Shown: in pieces, positions 28,101 through 43,100 of the stretch
Layout of the letters: each line of letters begins with the position of its first letter
Numbering within the stretch: the stretch's first letter is position 1
Notes under the pieces: generated by a model
Databases searched by the model: none
Told to the model about the DNA's origin: nothing
Seen by the model: the letters and a program-made list of their open reading frames with translations, nothing else
NCBI RefSeq assembly: GCF_001522545.3
Contig: NC_031770.1
Coordinates: 89,105,194-89,169,193, forward strand
Source: Parus major
Taxonomy: Eukaryota; Chordata; Aves; Passeriformes; Paridae
Length of the DNA stretch: 64,000 bases
Direction: 5' to 3'
Made by a program: the position numbers and the translations under genes

Positions 28101-31100
28101 AATAAAAAGAAAAAAGAAAAAAGAAAAGCTAATTTGGAAGGTGCCCAGTATTTCTAAATTTATTGCTTTAATATGAAGTGAGGGATAGAAATGACACAGC
28201 TTTAGTTAGAGCAGTGATGACATACTGCTTACCATGTTCCCCAGCAGGCTTCTTTCCATGTGTTGCTTGTTTTTTACTGACTCTCCTTGCACAGAAGAGA
28301 TCCTTCTCAGTATACCACTGGGATTGCTGTTTAATGTTCCAGACCTGCAAAATTTTACTCACACAGCTATTTTATTCTCTATATTCATCCTAATGTATTC
28401 TTGCATACCTGTATACCACTGTGTATATGTTCATGAATAAAAGCTACTGCATTAAATTTATTAATTCCATCCCTGATTCAGAAAACTCTGCTGTGTATAT
28501 AGAAGCATCTAGTGTATTTTATGTAAATACATCCACAGAATCAACATTATCAGAACTACTGGCTGAGTTGCTGAACTTCAGAGTGCTGCTGCTCTGGTCA
28601 TCATCTTATTGGGATGTGAGCATTTTGACTCTGTGTGTATTGGAATCAGCAGCTATGATTGAAAGATTTAGGCAGTTGCTCCTGCAGCCAGTAACAGTAG
28701 CCATTTTTATATTTTTTTAAACAAAAGATTTTTTTTAACTGAAGCAAAAGCAGTTAGAAGAGGTGGATTATTTTAAACTACATGCATTATTACAGATTGT
28801 CACAGACTACATTAATTTCTAGCATCCTAGATACATACCTACGCATAGTAATCTAGTGAGTGAAAAATTCAGATGCCTTCAGACTTGTAGAATTTAACAG
28901 GTATATTTGTATGGTTCTTTAAAATAAACAAACAAGCAAACTGTTTTCATATCCTAAAATAAATTGCCTAGTCTTATTACTCTACTGATTCTTGAATGGC
29001 AGTCACTGTTTAAACATTTGTTATTTTGTGGCTTGAGTCACTGCTTAACCATTTATCATTTTGCAGTTCAACTTTAGGCATATAAAGCTTGAAAGTTGTT
29101 GGAAGCACTGTATAACATCCTTGAAGCCAGTTGTATAATCTATTATCATATAATTCCATCATATTCTTGGCTGTTTTTATCTTTCTGCCTGCTTATTTCT
29201 TACTTTAGCTTTCTTTTAACCTAAAGCAGTGAATTAAGTAGATTAAATATTATCCAGGACACATCCTGATCAAATTATAGAAAATGTGTTTACTCTTGTT
29301 TGAATATTGTTGCATCAATAAAGTTTCCCTTACAGCACAAGAACTGCAGGTTTTTTAGATTGTTAGTTGCATTAAATAGATTTATATAAATAAATCTATA
29401 TATATAGATTAATAATAATCTATATAAATAGATCTACACAAATAAATCTATAGCTGGATTATCAGCTTTCATATTGAATATAAGAGTATAGTTTTAGATA
29501 TTATTTCCAGGAGTAGGACTGTTCACGTGCTTAAGATGTTGCAGTGCTGCTTCCCCAGTTCCCATTTTGATCAATACCTGGTGTCGAGGGGACAAGGTTC
29601 CCAAGGGAAGTAGCACAAGATTCATGCATAGCAAAACTGATTAATGCTGCAGAGCACAACCTTGTTTAATCAACAAAGCTGCAAGCTCATAATAACATTC
29701 AGATTACATAGAAAAAACAGTGTGTTCTTTTCTCCCACACTCTCCTCCTAAAAATCCACATTGAAAACTTACAAAACTATAACTAAGAAGCTGTCTTTTA
29801 CTATGGTAGAATAGAAAATTCAGTACAAAAACTCCCATTCAGCTTCCAAGCATACTTATTCTTCTTTAAATTAAATATATATCTCTTTTTAAGGATCGTG
29901 TTAAGTTTAGATCATGACATGGCAGTGATGATGCTCATCTTGTTAACAGCTTCACACTCTCTTCTTCCATCTTTCAGAACTCTGCATTCAGGAAGCTGAA
30001 AGGCCTAAGGACTGAGCATGAAAAAAGTGAATGCAATATGATTTCTTGCAGTTTATATACCTTATGACTTTAAGTTATGACTAAGATGCTCATCTAGAAA
30101 AACTTTGAATCATGCATTAAACAGAACAGGGGAAAAAATGCAGTACATTTCTTCACCCTGATCTTAAAGAAACACTAAGGTTTGGAGTTTAACTGAATGT
30201 AATTCACCACTAACTGCAGATGATCTTTTTTTTTTCTTTACAAAAGTTGTCTAGTTTAAATGCCTGCTATATTTTGATGATATAAAAATATCATCAAAAT
30301 ATATGTCATCAAAATTTCTGTGAGATTAATCCTTTGCATTCCAGTGAATGTCCCTTTCTTAAAATGTATGTTGAATTTATGTGTGTATGAATCAGGTAAT
30401 CTGAGTTTAAAGCACAGTTTTACCACATTTGCAATAGTCATAACACTTCCAAGTCTTAAGCAGGATGATTCAGACCATTTGAAGTTCTTTTTCAGCTGTT
30501 TGAATTAAGTGAACAGCAATATTAATCCAGCACTTCCGAGACTGCTGGTGCAGCACTTTGTCCACTTCCTCAGACATGCTTGCAGCAATCCCACCGATGA
30601 AGTCCTGGAATTGTTTTAACAGCAGACTCCAGTGTGACATAAGATGTCTTTCTGGAACAGGGTTGTACTTTTTCATTTCTAAACAGTTAGTTTCTAAACT
30701 GGGATTCCGTTCCAGTGGAGCGGTCTTTTGGGATCTTTCATACGCAGTGGGGAATTCTAAAGGGGACAAACGTACTGAGCAGCTGAAAATAAGGTGGAGT
30801 CATTCCAAATGAATCCAACAAAAATAAGATGGAATGATCCTGCATTCAACTCCTGAAGCAATATTTTCAGTGAAAACATGATTTTGTGCTTCTGAATGTG
30901 TTTCTCTCCATGCAAAAATTATGGAGCCGGACCTCAGTTTTCACTCATGCAAAGAACTCCTCAAATACATAATTCCAGAAATATTTAGGGCTCTGCTTAC
31001 ATAAATAAGACCTACTTGTAATAGTTTTGTTTGATATTAAGAATTTTTTTAAAACTTAAGGACCAGAATGTTAATTAAGTTGCAGTTTTACTTTGTTAGT

Positions 31101-34100
31101 ATTTTAATGTTTGATTTCATGAAAAAACAAGAAAAATTAATATTGAAAAATTAATGTTGACTGCAGCATGTTAAAATTTCAGTTTCCATTGGATTTTTTA
31201 AGTGCTAAGAGAAAAATCAGGATTTTTGTTATTTATTTATTATTTTTGCTGGCTTCATATAATATGCAAACAAAAGGACAGGTCTTTATCCTGCACAGCT
31301 TGTAAGCTGAAAAGTACATGGAGAAAACCAAACAGCTAGGAAGTCCCCAGAGTGAAGAAAATGTTAGGAAAGAGCTTGACAGAAACTTAATTCATAATGT
31401 TAAAATCTGGATTCTGTGGGAAAGTCAGAAAGCAAGCTTTTGATGGATTTTACTTGCTCAGAAATTCCATGTACAGAATGTAGCAGAACTGTAATTTTAA
31501 AATAAGAGGATCTGTGGGATGTTCTTCTTTGATTGCAGTTTTCAAGAATGAATATAGAGTGTCTGATAGATTGATCCACCTCACTAGGTCAAGACCTAAA
31601 ACCTGTACAGAAGTATGTCCTCTATAATATATGTTCTTGACCTCATTTTATACTCTTTTATCTTGACCTCTTGGTGTTTTTCTGTTTCTAATCAGGTATC
31701 TAAGCGGCTGTACAGTATGGGCTGTTATGAAATCTCTCTGGGAGATACAATTGGTGTGGGGACACCTGGAAGTATGAAAAAAATGCTGGAAGCTGTTATG
31801 AAAGAAATTCCTTTGAGTGCTCTTGCTGTTCACTGTCATGACACATATGGCCAGGCGTTAGCCAATATCCTCACAGCCATACAGGTGACTTGGTTTCTTA
31901 TTTTATGAATACAATAATAGTATGCTTATTTTAATTCAATGTGCAATTTTAAAAAATCCTGCCATTAAAGAAATCAGTATAAGGGTAAAAAGGCACTCAC
32001 TAAACTTCAGCAAATTATTGCTCACACATCAGATTGTCTACTGGTATTATTGCTGTTGCTTTTACCAGTAAATGTTAAACCTTATCTATTAATTACCATC
32101 AATTCCATACAAAATCACTAAGAAACAGTGATGATTATTATATTTAATTGACATTAGATGAAGGAGGGACATTAAATAATTTTTTTCTGGTATCTCACAT
32201 TCCAGTTTTCTTAGGAACAGCTGTGTATGTTTGTTTTCCACTGAACTAAAATTTCTGCTTTATAGATGTATCTGAAAATAAAATGGAATAATATATAATT
32301 ACATATTGATTTCAGAAGGATAAATATAAAATAATGGTAGTTATGTACACAGAATAGTCTAGATAATTTTATCACTATTCATATGCCTTCATTATTCTTT
32401 TTTGTTTATCAGTTATGCCTTCCAAGTAAGATTAGCAACAACTTTATATCTTATTTAATCAGCTTTAAAATCTGTGCTTAAATAATCAGAGTTAATTTCC
32501 ATAAGAAGTTTTTTCCCTTATGTTAATATATTTTTCAGAATAGGACACAATGCAGAAAACAGACTGCAAGTTCTAATGTAGTTTTTGTGAAGATATAATC
32601 CTGGGAAATATATTAATATGCATATGCCTTCCTAAGAAGATTTACTTTTACTAAGCATTACAGAATCAGAAGCTATTTACAAATTGTAGGCCTTTATTGT
32701 TCTATTTTATACTTAATGGCATCTTCTGTTTCCTTGCAATTCAGTCAGTCCTTTTGAATGTCAAAGTTTCCTTTGTCTGACTTATTATTTGGGCAGAGCT
32801 CATACTATGTTATTTAGATACAATTGTGTTACCAGTATTAGTGGTATTACACCACAAGACAGAACAAGGAAAATTTCAATATGGGAATCCACAGGTATTC
32901 TATTAAACAGGGAATGACAAAATCTGGTAAGAAAGGTTCTAACTTTTACTCACAGCATTCAGTATTCACCCTTACTCAGTTATATTGTTGCAAATGTGTG
33001 TGTATGTACCATGGGATAAATAAATTGCTAATTTCACAGTTAGCTTCAGTTGCAGATGCAATAGCTAAAAGCATGAAAACCCCTGAGCATGGGAGGAGTT
33101 GGCCATAAAAATACTTGAAGCATTGTTTTTTAAATCCTTCCTTAAAATAATTGCTGTCATGGTGCCTGCTAAACACTGAACAATGGCTATGCTTTGTTAA
33201 CTCCAGTATTTGTTGTAAGTGATTCTTGTCTCATGTTTACCTCTTGTTCCTATGTTTTTATTTAGTTCTTAAACCAGCTGTGTAAGAGCTGAAGGAAGAA
33301 AAAAAAACTTCTTAGGTACCCAGTGTGCAGCTTAGGATAATTAACTTGCAAATTCAAGAGAGAAAAAGATTTAAAAAGAAATTCCTATGCAACTTTCTCA
33401 GATTTCTGGGAAGGCAGGGGTGCCTGAGACCCACCAGAAAACTTCCCTCTGTTGTTAAGGTCTCTTACAGTACATGTCTAAAGGTGCAGTGGTTTTGGCT
33501 GAGCTGAACTTGTCATAGAGTTTGCCAAAAGTCCTTGATGAAGCAGGCATTACACAGTCTCTGTGACTGGCTTTGTGCAAGCATCTCCTTGGCTCACTGA
33601 AAAGAAGGTCCCCAGACTTTTGGATCTTCAAACAGATCCTGCACCTCCCAGCATCCTCTCTTGTCTCTGGTAAAAAAACCAAGGCAGCTAGCAGTGGATT
33701 ATAACTCCTTCTAAAGCAATATTCCTTCTAAAACAGGGACTCCTTAGTTGCACGTTGGCTGTGTGGTGAAGTGCTAAAGCCAGTGGATCAGAGTGCCCAG
33801 GTCACTTCTAGTCCTTGCTGCCAGGTTTGCCTGTGCTCTCCTTTCTGCCAGAGATACAGGAATGGCAGAGCACTGGAATAAAACCCCTTGTCTTCAACTC
33901 AGCTGCTGTTTCCTAAACCAGAATCCTAGACACAATCTCTTTCACTTCCCCCTTTATGGGTCTGCGTGACCGACACAATATTTCAGCAAGAGTGAAATGT
34001 GTTTGGGGGGTCGTAGAAATAATAGGCTACAGTTATTGCTTGAAAACAAGTTTAAAGAACATTCAGTAGACAAATTACACTCTTCCTAAGACATCACTGA

Positions 34101-37100
34101 ACAAACCCAGGCTGAGTACTGTTGCATTGTATATTGTATTTCCTAAGAATTAATGAATGACAGCTGGAAAGCCACAGATCACTCTGCACTAATTCAGGCA
34201 TTGCTTCAATGGGAGATCTCCTAGGAGTGGAAAGAGTTGCTGGTGATTCAGTAAGTGATTTTTTATACAGATCACATTGTTTCATGCAGGATTATGCTCC
34301 CCAGAATATTTTCTTTCTTTTGGGGCTGATCCAAAGTCATCTAGAACTGACAGGCCGTATCTGTATAAGAAATTAGCAGGGCAGTAGTCTTGCAATTTTA
34401 GTACTCAGTTTTATATGTGTTGTTTTAGCAAAGGGATAGGTAGTGAAAGATGGGAGAGTGATTAGCCAACTTTTAAAGCATAAGTAATTTTTTGAATTGC
34501 TGAAGCGAATAATACAGATAGAAAGGAAATTTATTTATGAAAAGAATCTATATGAAAATGTGAGGAACATGAAGTGATGCTTCAAAACAAACCAGTAAAC
34601 ATTTAAAGTAGATACATGCCTGGCTCTTGGTTACATGGCTTAATATAAAACTACCAGAGTATAGAATTTACCAAAGAGACAATTCAGAAGATGGGAAATG
34701 ATGTGGAGATCTAGTTAGAGGTTATGGTATTTTAAGTAAAATTACATGTGTAGGTTAGCAAATGTGACAAACACATAGTGTAGCTAACAGAAATAGTAAA
34801 ACATTTATGGGAGATTGTTACAGACCTCCAAGGAAGGGTAAAAACATGGGTTGGGGAACTTCTTTCTGGAGAGGCCCTGGTAAGGCAGGTCATTGATCTA
34901 AGGAGATTTGAGTTTCATTGACAATTGACTCCCGTTGTGTGTACAGAATGGGTATGGAAGGGAAAGTGTTTAATGGAAGTGTTAAAGAACTCTTTTCCTG
35001 TAAAGCTTGTGTAGTTGTTAGAAATAGATTTGTCTGTCTCTATAAAACATATTCAAACATGAGAAAGAGTATGAGGCAAAGAGGATATTTGTCTGGCTGT
35101 GATACCTGAAAAAAGGAAACAATCACATGATAGTCCCATAGAATTTTATCAAACTCAAATTGCTATGCTAATTCATTAAAATGAACTGATCCCTGCACTA
35201 TGAGGATGAAATTCTAACTGAAAGGAAAACAAGTGTAAAATTGTAATGACTTAGAAAGACCAAGGATTTTTATCACCTTGTTTAATCATGTTCACCTTAG
35301 GACACAATGAGATGAATGCAATTGATTACATACCAAATGTAACTTCATTTTATTAGTTCTTTCTTTTTCTAGAACAGGAATTTTGAAAAAAAAAATCCCC
35401 ACTTTAGTACCAGAAACAAAATTTAGCAAGCCTTTAATTAAACTTTCAAGGTTCAGACTGCAAAATCCAGATTTGAGAGTACAGATTTTTATTACAAACA
35501 TTATAATATATCCTCTTTTAGAGAGCTTAAAATATTTAATGTTTTATGAATTTCTTCAAGATCCTAGAATTTTAAAGATTAAATAGACTTAAGAGAAAAG
35601 TAAATCCAAGTAAGAATGGCTGACTGCTGACCTTTTCCCTGCATCACTTAATTAAATTTATTCTAGTCTCAGTGCATGCTGGAGACCCTAACTAAACTGA
35701 ATATTTTTGTGCATCCAGTTTACTTATATAGTAAAATATAAGTTCACTCAAAACCACTCAGTATTGGCCTGGCTGTTTTAACTGCCAGAAGCAGGAAAGG
35801 AATCTGAATGTAGGTGCTGAAGTTCATGGTTTATTAATTTACAGGGATCATTTTTTACAGGAATAGAGTTCACAACAGCCAGCAGCATGAAATGGTAGAG
35901 CCTAAGTTAAGTGACTAAAAAAACCCTGTGTTTAAAATTCCTTCTTCTGTGATTTACATGAACTTCCATGCAAAACATTAGATGAGATGAATTTTCTACA
36001 TAAAACTATCTCCTAGATGTAGCTGTTCATCTTGTCCTTTTTTTTAATTTTCAAATACAGGATTTTGTTTTTTATAGCTGTTGAGCTTGCTTGAAGTCAC
36101 AAGCTGTCATGGCCCCTTTCAGGTGCTGCTGATATCTCTTAAGATCACTGAGTATCTTCAGTGCAGTCTCCCTCTCCCTCATCTGGCAGTGGCTTTAAAC
36201 CTGAAGCTCTAGTGCTTGGCCCTTGCCTGAGCTACTCTGCAGCAGCATTGCCATTGCACTTGTGTCGTCTCGTACCTCCCTGACTCTCATTCTCATCCTC
36301 ACCTGCCAGCTTGACTTACTGGCTTACCCTCAGACCTGGCTGATCTTGTCTGATCCTGGTTATTGTGTCCAGACCTGATTCCAATGTTGCATCTCTGACT
36401 CAACTTCTTGGCTTTGTTTTCTGGTGATGTTGCCACCACTGCAAGTCTTTAGCGAAGGGATTGGCAACCAAGAACTTGAGCTTTGCTTTTAATGGTAGGT
36501 AGTGGAGTGTGTGCTGAGAGTTGGCAGGTCTCATGTGCTTTGATCTTGGAGCTCAGCTGGAGGCTTTGTCTTGCAGAGGCAAGATATTCCTACTTAGCTA
36601 AATTCAGAAAGCATTTCCTGGTGTTTGAGTGCACATAAAGCCCTAACAGTTCTCCACATGCATCTCTGTTAGTATAAAAATGAATTAAGAAAGCCTGAGA
36701 AATAGGTGTTGGTGTCTGACAGCACTTAAACGCCTCTCTCAGGTGCCAGATTACGCTCACTGGCATTTTCCTCTCAAGTTTTCAGATATGCATTTCTGTG
36801 ACTGATATAAAAGAATATACCTGTAATGCCTGTAGTAATGAATTTCCAAATAAATAAATCGTATGTAAGAAACACTTCTGTACTAGGAAATCCACTTAGC
36901 ATTTTTATCTCACAGTCAGTTCTTTCACCTTGGATTTGTCTGGCATATTTTAGTAGATATATACAAGGATGAGGGCTCATCCTAGCTTATCCCAGTGAAT
37001 GCTGGTAGTTACAGCTAGAAGCCAAGCAAGGTATCTGAATAGAATAGTGGAATGATAAAACAAAATGATGGTAAAATGGCATGAATATATGGATAGAACC

Positions 37101-40100
37101 GGTGGAAGGTTGAATGGGAAAAAGGCAAATACATGTATATAGGAGTTCCAGATAAATTGTTTCAGGGTTTCTGTTGATGATTTATTGCCTTTTTACTGAA
37201 TTATGCATACAAACATGTATACAGTCACCAGTTAATCTCTTGATTTAAAAAGAAGCAATGGGATAATTTTCTTCAAGTACAGTTTTACGAAACTATTTTG
37301 TAAAAAATTGTAAGCACAATACCTTTAGTTTAGTTTTCACGAGCTTTATGTACTGAAAAAGAAAGGAAAAAAACACTCCAAAACAATAAATTATCATTCT
37401 TCATTTATGAGCAACACTGTCTTTTTATTTCCCTGAAAAGCACAATCATCCAGAGCTATAGTGCAGTACAATGAATTGATACTTGTGTTTTAATGCAGAG
37501 AAGATAGATAAGTCACTGAAAAAGTATGAAGCCTTGCATCTTCTCATTGTGCTAGGAATTTCTCCTGTAACAGTGAATATGAACTTTTTAACTAAGGAAG
37601 CCAGTCCAGCCAGATTTGTCTGCTGCTACACACACCAAAAAATACTGGTTTTGGGGAGTTCTGTAGTAACTGACAAAATGAACTTGTAAGTATTGACCTG
37701 CCAAAATTCTTGCTTCAATTATGGATTAAATGATACTAGTATTTTGGGGTTTTTTCAGCAGTATGCTGGGGCACCTGGCAATTAAATTATTTATATCTGA
37801 GCTAAATATTAACAGAGCAAAAAATAATCATGACAGTTCAGTTAAAATTTCAACTGTCTTACAGATTGTTTTCCTAAGCTAACAGGGAGGTACTGTATGG
37901 AATTAAGGAGGTACAGAGGACAGGAACCATAACATACACCTTGGCTTGTCGTTTCCTAATTTCGACATGTCGCTGTACTCATGGATTTTTTTTGTTTTTT
38001 TAATTTATTTTATTTGTAAAACAGAAATAAGGCTTTTTGTTTTACTTTGTGAAGTGCTAGGATGCTAGGAAAAAAACAAAGGAAGATCATCAGACAAGTA
38101 CAGATAGTTTTATTAAGATTTAAAACTTAATTTTTGAAACTGAAATTTAAAAATAGAATAGATTTCTAGTTTTGTGCTTTTTAGATTAAAAAACGTAAGG
38201 TATATGACTGAGAAAATGGTCAAAATACATATATGCCTAATCAAATTATCTGAACCCTGTAACCTTGCATTTCTTTTATTCTGCACAACCTGACACTCTG
38301 AAGAGGTTATGAAGCACAATGTGAGCATAGGAGAGACTTGCCATATGAAGCATGCACATATATGGGGATATTGAAAAAATTCTAATATATTTGCATTCCT
38401 CCTTTTGAGGAAAGCACAGAAATGGAAAGGCTTCAGCAGACCTCACAAGTTTGCTGTCATCTGCTGTTTACAAATATTTGCCAGGAAACTGCAGAAGACT
38501 TAACAGAGATCTCCAGAAACTAATTTCAAGGTTCAGATAGGGAAACATTACAAAAAAATTCAGCTTGACTGAGAATAGCTTTACAGAATTCAGGAAGGGC
38601 TGGTCATGCTTCAGTATTTTGCTGGAATTCATTGAGGAAATCACTGCCAAAGAAGACAAAGGATGTTCAATGGCCATCATATGCTTTAAATTTTTAGAAA
38701 ACAAATTACAGTGTTCTGCACTGGAAGTTAATATTAAGGTGTGGAGGCATGTAATAAGTGGAAAGTTAGCTAAATGGCATGAAACAAATGAAATTATGAA
38801 AAGGAACTTCTTTGTGTTGGAAAGCACCCATAAGCTGAGTTGTGGATGTATTGGCTTGTGGGTCCTAGGTTTTCCTGCTTAAATAAATAATTTGCAATAC
38901 TGACTGTAATGCTCATGTTAGCGGCAATTGTTCTAACTTGTAGAAATTATTTTTTTAAAAATTTTAAATTTCCATTGTGAGAAACAGGATAGCTAGCACA
39001 GTTTGTAAGTGGAAATCTGTGTAATATTCTAGAACAGGCAAAAAGAACTGTTTGAGATCAAACATAAGAAATGGGAATACACAAAATTTTAGGTAAAACA
39101 AGAAACTTTTTTACAACATGCCTCTTCTTTTGAATAAGGCTATTCCCAGATTTCTGCTTTTGGATTTTTTTTAAGAATTGAATTATTCTGGGCACTTCCT
39201 AGGTATTTTCTGGGTTTGAAAGTATAAACACTACTTCTGGATTATTTGTTAGCAAGGTAGGTGAAATGTTGGCAGTAAAATAAAATTCTTTAGAAAATAT
39301 CAATTTTCCTTTTGGTTTCTGTTTCCTTTTATTCCCCCTTCACTGTGGAAATGACATAGCACTTAGCTAAATCTAGCAATTAAAAAAGCTGATGTTGGAG
39401 ACAAAGAAGTATGTGATATTAGAAAAGCACATGAGTAGAATTGTTTGAGATTGAAAGCTAATGAGACAGGTGAATAAAACTCTATTTGAAAGCAGATAAG
39501 TTAGGGGGGAAAATGGTGAATTATGCAAAGGTACCAGGTTGCAAAGTGCTCATTTTCTTCTGAAGAAAACTTTAAAAAAGGGTGTCTGAGAAAGTAGAAA
39601 AAACTTCCATTTGATCAAATAATATTGCTACTGTGAACAGTCAGCCAGTTACTATTGTAAGTGAAAAAACATACTGCACAAATGGATAAATCAGACCTCC
39701 ATATAGGAAGAAAATGAAAACATAGGTGCTCGTGCTCAAAATCTGTCAGATGTTTTCTAGGATTTTGTCTTCTTTTTTTTTGTATTTTTTTGCCTTTTTT
39801 TTTTGGTACTGGTATTATGTTTTTGCCTGTAATATCAGCAAAATAAGGAATTAAGCAAATGAACAGGCAGCACCACTCCTGCTCTTTTCTTAGATTAATA
39901 CAAAAGATTTAGCTACTTTATTTTTATTGTTCTGCTGCTTTTGTAGAATGTGCACAGTATGCAATTTCTGAGGAAATTAAGGTTTTTGATCCCCATCCTT
40001 ATGCTTAAGAAAAGCTTGGTAGTCTGAGAATGAACAAATAAATTAATCATTACTGTAATTACAAATGTTACAGCATAATTGGGAAAAAAATCTAAATGGT

Positions 40101-43100
40101 AGACTTTGTTTCAAGGTTCTTATTGTTTGAACATTTTTGGATAGGAAGGGGAATATATTTGTTATTGTGTATTGAAATAGCAGTGAGAGTTCCTGAGGCA
40201 AAGATTTGTTTATATGCATATACCAATAGTATAGCCTGTATGTGTGGTCTTGTGGGTTTTGTTTTTTATTTGAAAATGAAAAATGAAATTTTTTTTGTTT
40301 TATTTGAAGTGAAATTTAGCATGCTATAAAGGATTACTGAGTAATAGAAATGTACATTGTTTTAGCTGCCTGTAATATGTTGATTTGATTTAGGAAGCTT
40401 TCAGACCTAGTTACTGAACCAACAAACCTCAAGTCTAAGTCTGTTTCAGGATACTAAAAAAAGAGAGCATTCATCAGGTATAGATTATTCTCATCTTCAA
40501 ATTACCTCACTAGAGCTGACTTGGAACAGTAGACATGACTTTCCTATGGCTTACAGTCAAACCTCAATTGTCTTCTAAAATATTTTTAAACATTTGATTT
40601 TCACATGCAAATCTATGCCTCTTTCTTTATATTTCTGCAAATTCATAGATACTTATCACTAAATGGAATATGAATGGAAAATCATTGCAGCAGCTATACA
40701 AAAAATCTGAAGTGGTTTTAGTTTTCTTTCTTAAAAGCAAAGATCATTTCTCTACAAATAGTATTGAAGCTGTGCATTCATTAAAAAAATTTGGCCCAAA
40801 TATTCTTTTTCTGTGCTTATATCCTCCTTGCATGCTTCTACTTTTTTTTCTTGGAATGCTGTTTTATTGTACCTTGCCTAATCACATCTTAAATGCTTTA
40901 ATTTCTGACTTCTCCATCCTGTAAGTGGCATTTGTTTATACATTAAATTCTGCAGTGTCAGTGGTACATTCCAGTTTAAGCTTCATGATCATTTTCTGAG
41001 TCATTAAATCTAGAAACATTAAGGCCATATGGATTCAGTTGATCAGTACCTAAAATGCATTTCTAATATTGTTTTTATTACTGTTCATATTTGTGCTGTT
41101 GTAAATGCACTTCTTCCTATGCAAAAATAAGGAGATTCAGAGAATTTACTTTAAATGGTTCTCTGGTCTTCATCACATTCTGTTCTGCTGCATCTTTAGT
41201 TGTCATATCTGGAACTATAGCTTGCAAAAGGGAAAAGAACTAGTATTAATCAGATATGAGAAGACAATTCTGTATTTTTCATCTTTTTCCAGATTGTAAG
41301 AAACTTGTAAAGTAGTGCGCTTGCAAACAAGGCTCACACAAAATAGCATAGAATACAATTTAGATACAAAACTAACAGATTATAGCTGCTTTTTAGGATA
41401 ACACTCCACACAGCCTGTTAGTGTTGGCGTCCCCCTTCACTTTGTTGTCCTTTGTAATGCCTTTTTGCCATTCTTTGCCTCCATCAGTGCATAAGCAGAG
41501 TAAATATCCTGCTAGCAGCTCACTGGCAAGAGGCAAGAATTATGTGAACAGATACCGTGCTCCTGCATTCACCTAACCCAAATGTTTTCCTTGGTATTTA
41601 TGTTAATTTTTTTCTCTTTCACTATTTTCCTAGTCATTGTTCGATAGTTTTAAGTCCACATAGCCAGAGCAATAGTCTCTTTACAGACCTCCTTTTATCA
41701 TTCCAACTGTGGCTTGTTTAACTTGACTATTTAAATGGCTAAGAGTCAGCATCATCCAGTTCTGAAGTGGATTGGGCAGCAATCCAGCTCTTTTTGTTAG
41801 AGACAGACATTCATTTTTTTGGACTAGAAACAAATTACTTCCAAATGCTGGAAATGTAAGAAGGCTTTAAAAAAAAAAAAAAGGGTTTCAGGTGTTTATA
41901 GAACAAATTAGTATAAAATAGTTTTCAAAATGCTAAGCCACATTTAAAATAAATATTTAGTACTTTTGGAAGCTGTGAAAATACAGCATTAAAAACATGA
42001 AATCACTGATCTTTAGCATGCATAGAAAGTATGGTGAGGGCACACTGGTATCAAATTCCCCATGCATATTTCTATTGTGCCTTGGATTGCATGCATAAAA
42101 GGCAGTATTTTGAGGTGTTTTTTTGCATGATCCATAGTGACTGGCTGTAGGTTTAATGAGATGACTGTAGCAATCAGAAATTGAACTGATAACTGTTGCT
42201 TTAAAATAGTGTTTGATTTAATTCCTAAAAAATTAAAGTCTTGATTGTCTAGATGACTGAAAAATAAAGAATTTTCATTGGTCTGGAGATTGTATCTTGT
42301 TCCTTATTCAGCATTATATAAGCACTTTCTCATCCACAGAAATGCTAGTTCTCCACAATTGTTGCTTATCCCTTTTAGTTTTATTGTGTCTAGCTCATGT
42401 CTCCCACATCTTCCAACTTCCACAACAAACGAAATGGGATTTCCACAAATGCAATCCTACATAATGGGCTCATCTCAGAACCCATCCTTGCAGGCCCATC
42501 CCATTCTCCCTTCTCAGCACCCCTGCTACAACATGCATTTCTTCCTCAACTGGTAGCTCATCAGCTGCCATGGTTATTTTAGAGATGATGTTGTATGTCT
42601 TAATAGGGTTTGCATTCCTTCAGTTGCTCCATCTCTCCTTTAAAGGGTTGCCATGCTCAGCACTCCTTGTCTCTGTGGCACTAAGGCCAATTGCTATGTA
42701 AAGCTTGCATCCTGAAAACCAAACTCTTACCCTCCAAAAATCCAGACTGACAACCATGTATGTTCCCTAAAGGGTGCTAGTTCCCAGACTGTGCCTGAAA
42801 TTGCTAGGTGGAGTTCTGTCTGCCCCAGGACAAAGCTGTGCCAAAGATTTGGCACGAGTTACACACAGTGGACAACTGAATTCCAGTCCTGATGCCATTT
42901 TGGTTTTTGGTCATATATATAGCCACAAAAGAGCACAACTTCCTGTGCATTAGCTGCACAAAAGAGAGATTTTTATTGTCATTTCTAGTAACATTTGTGG
43001 CATTCCACAAATGACATTCCATAATAACATCTAAGGATGTCTCTGGAGATGGGATTTCAGAGGTCCTGATCAGTTTTGAGTGTGCTGCTGATGCCACTGG

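Larger units (their letters stand above)
27155..31695 (+). other. HMGCLL1 intron E-F
   Basis: GT-AG intron of 4541 bases. It contains AT-rich inverted repeats at 29377-29426 and 30268-30303 and the antisense open frame at 30470-30782. No LINE or SINE recognised. Confidence 0.9.

Noticed and set aside
31615..31695. Open frame extending upstream of exon F
   Set aside because: Intronic read-through. The consensus acceptor and family alignment start the exon at 31696.
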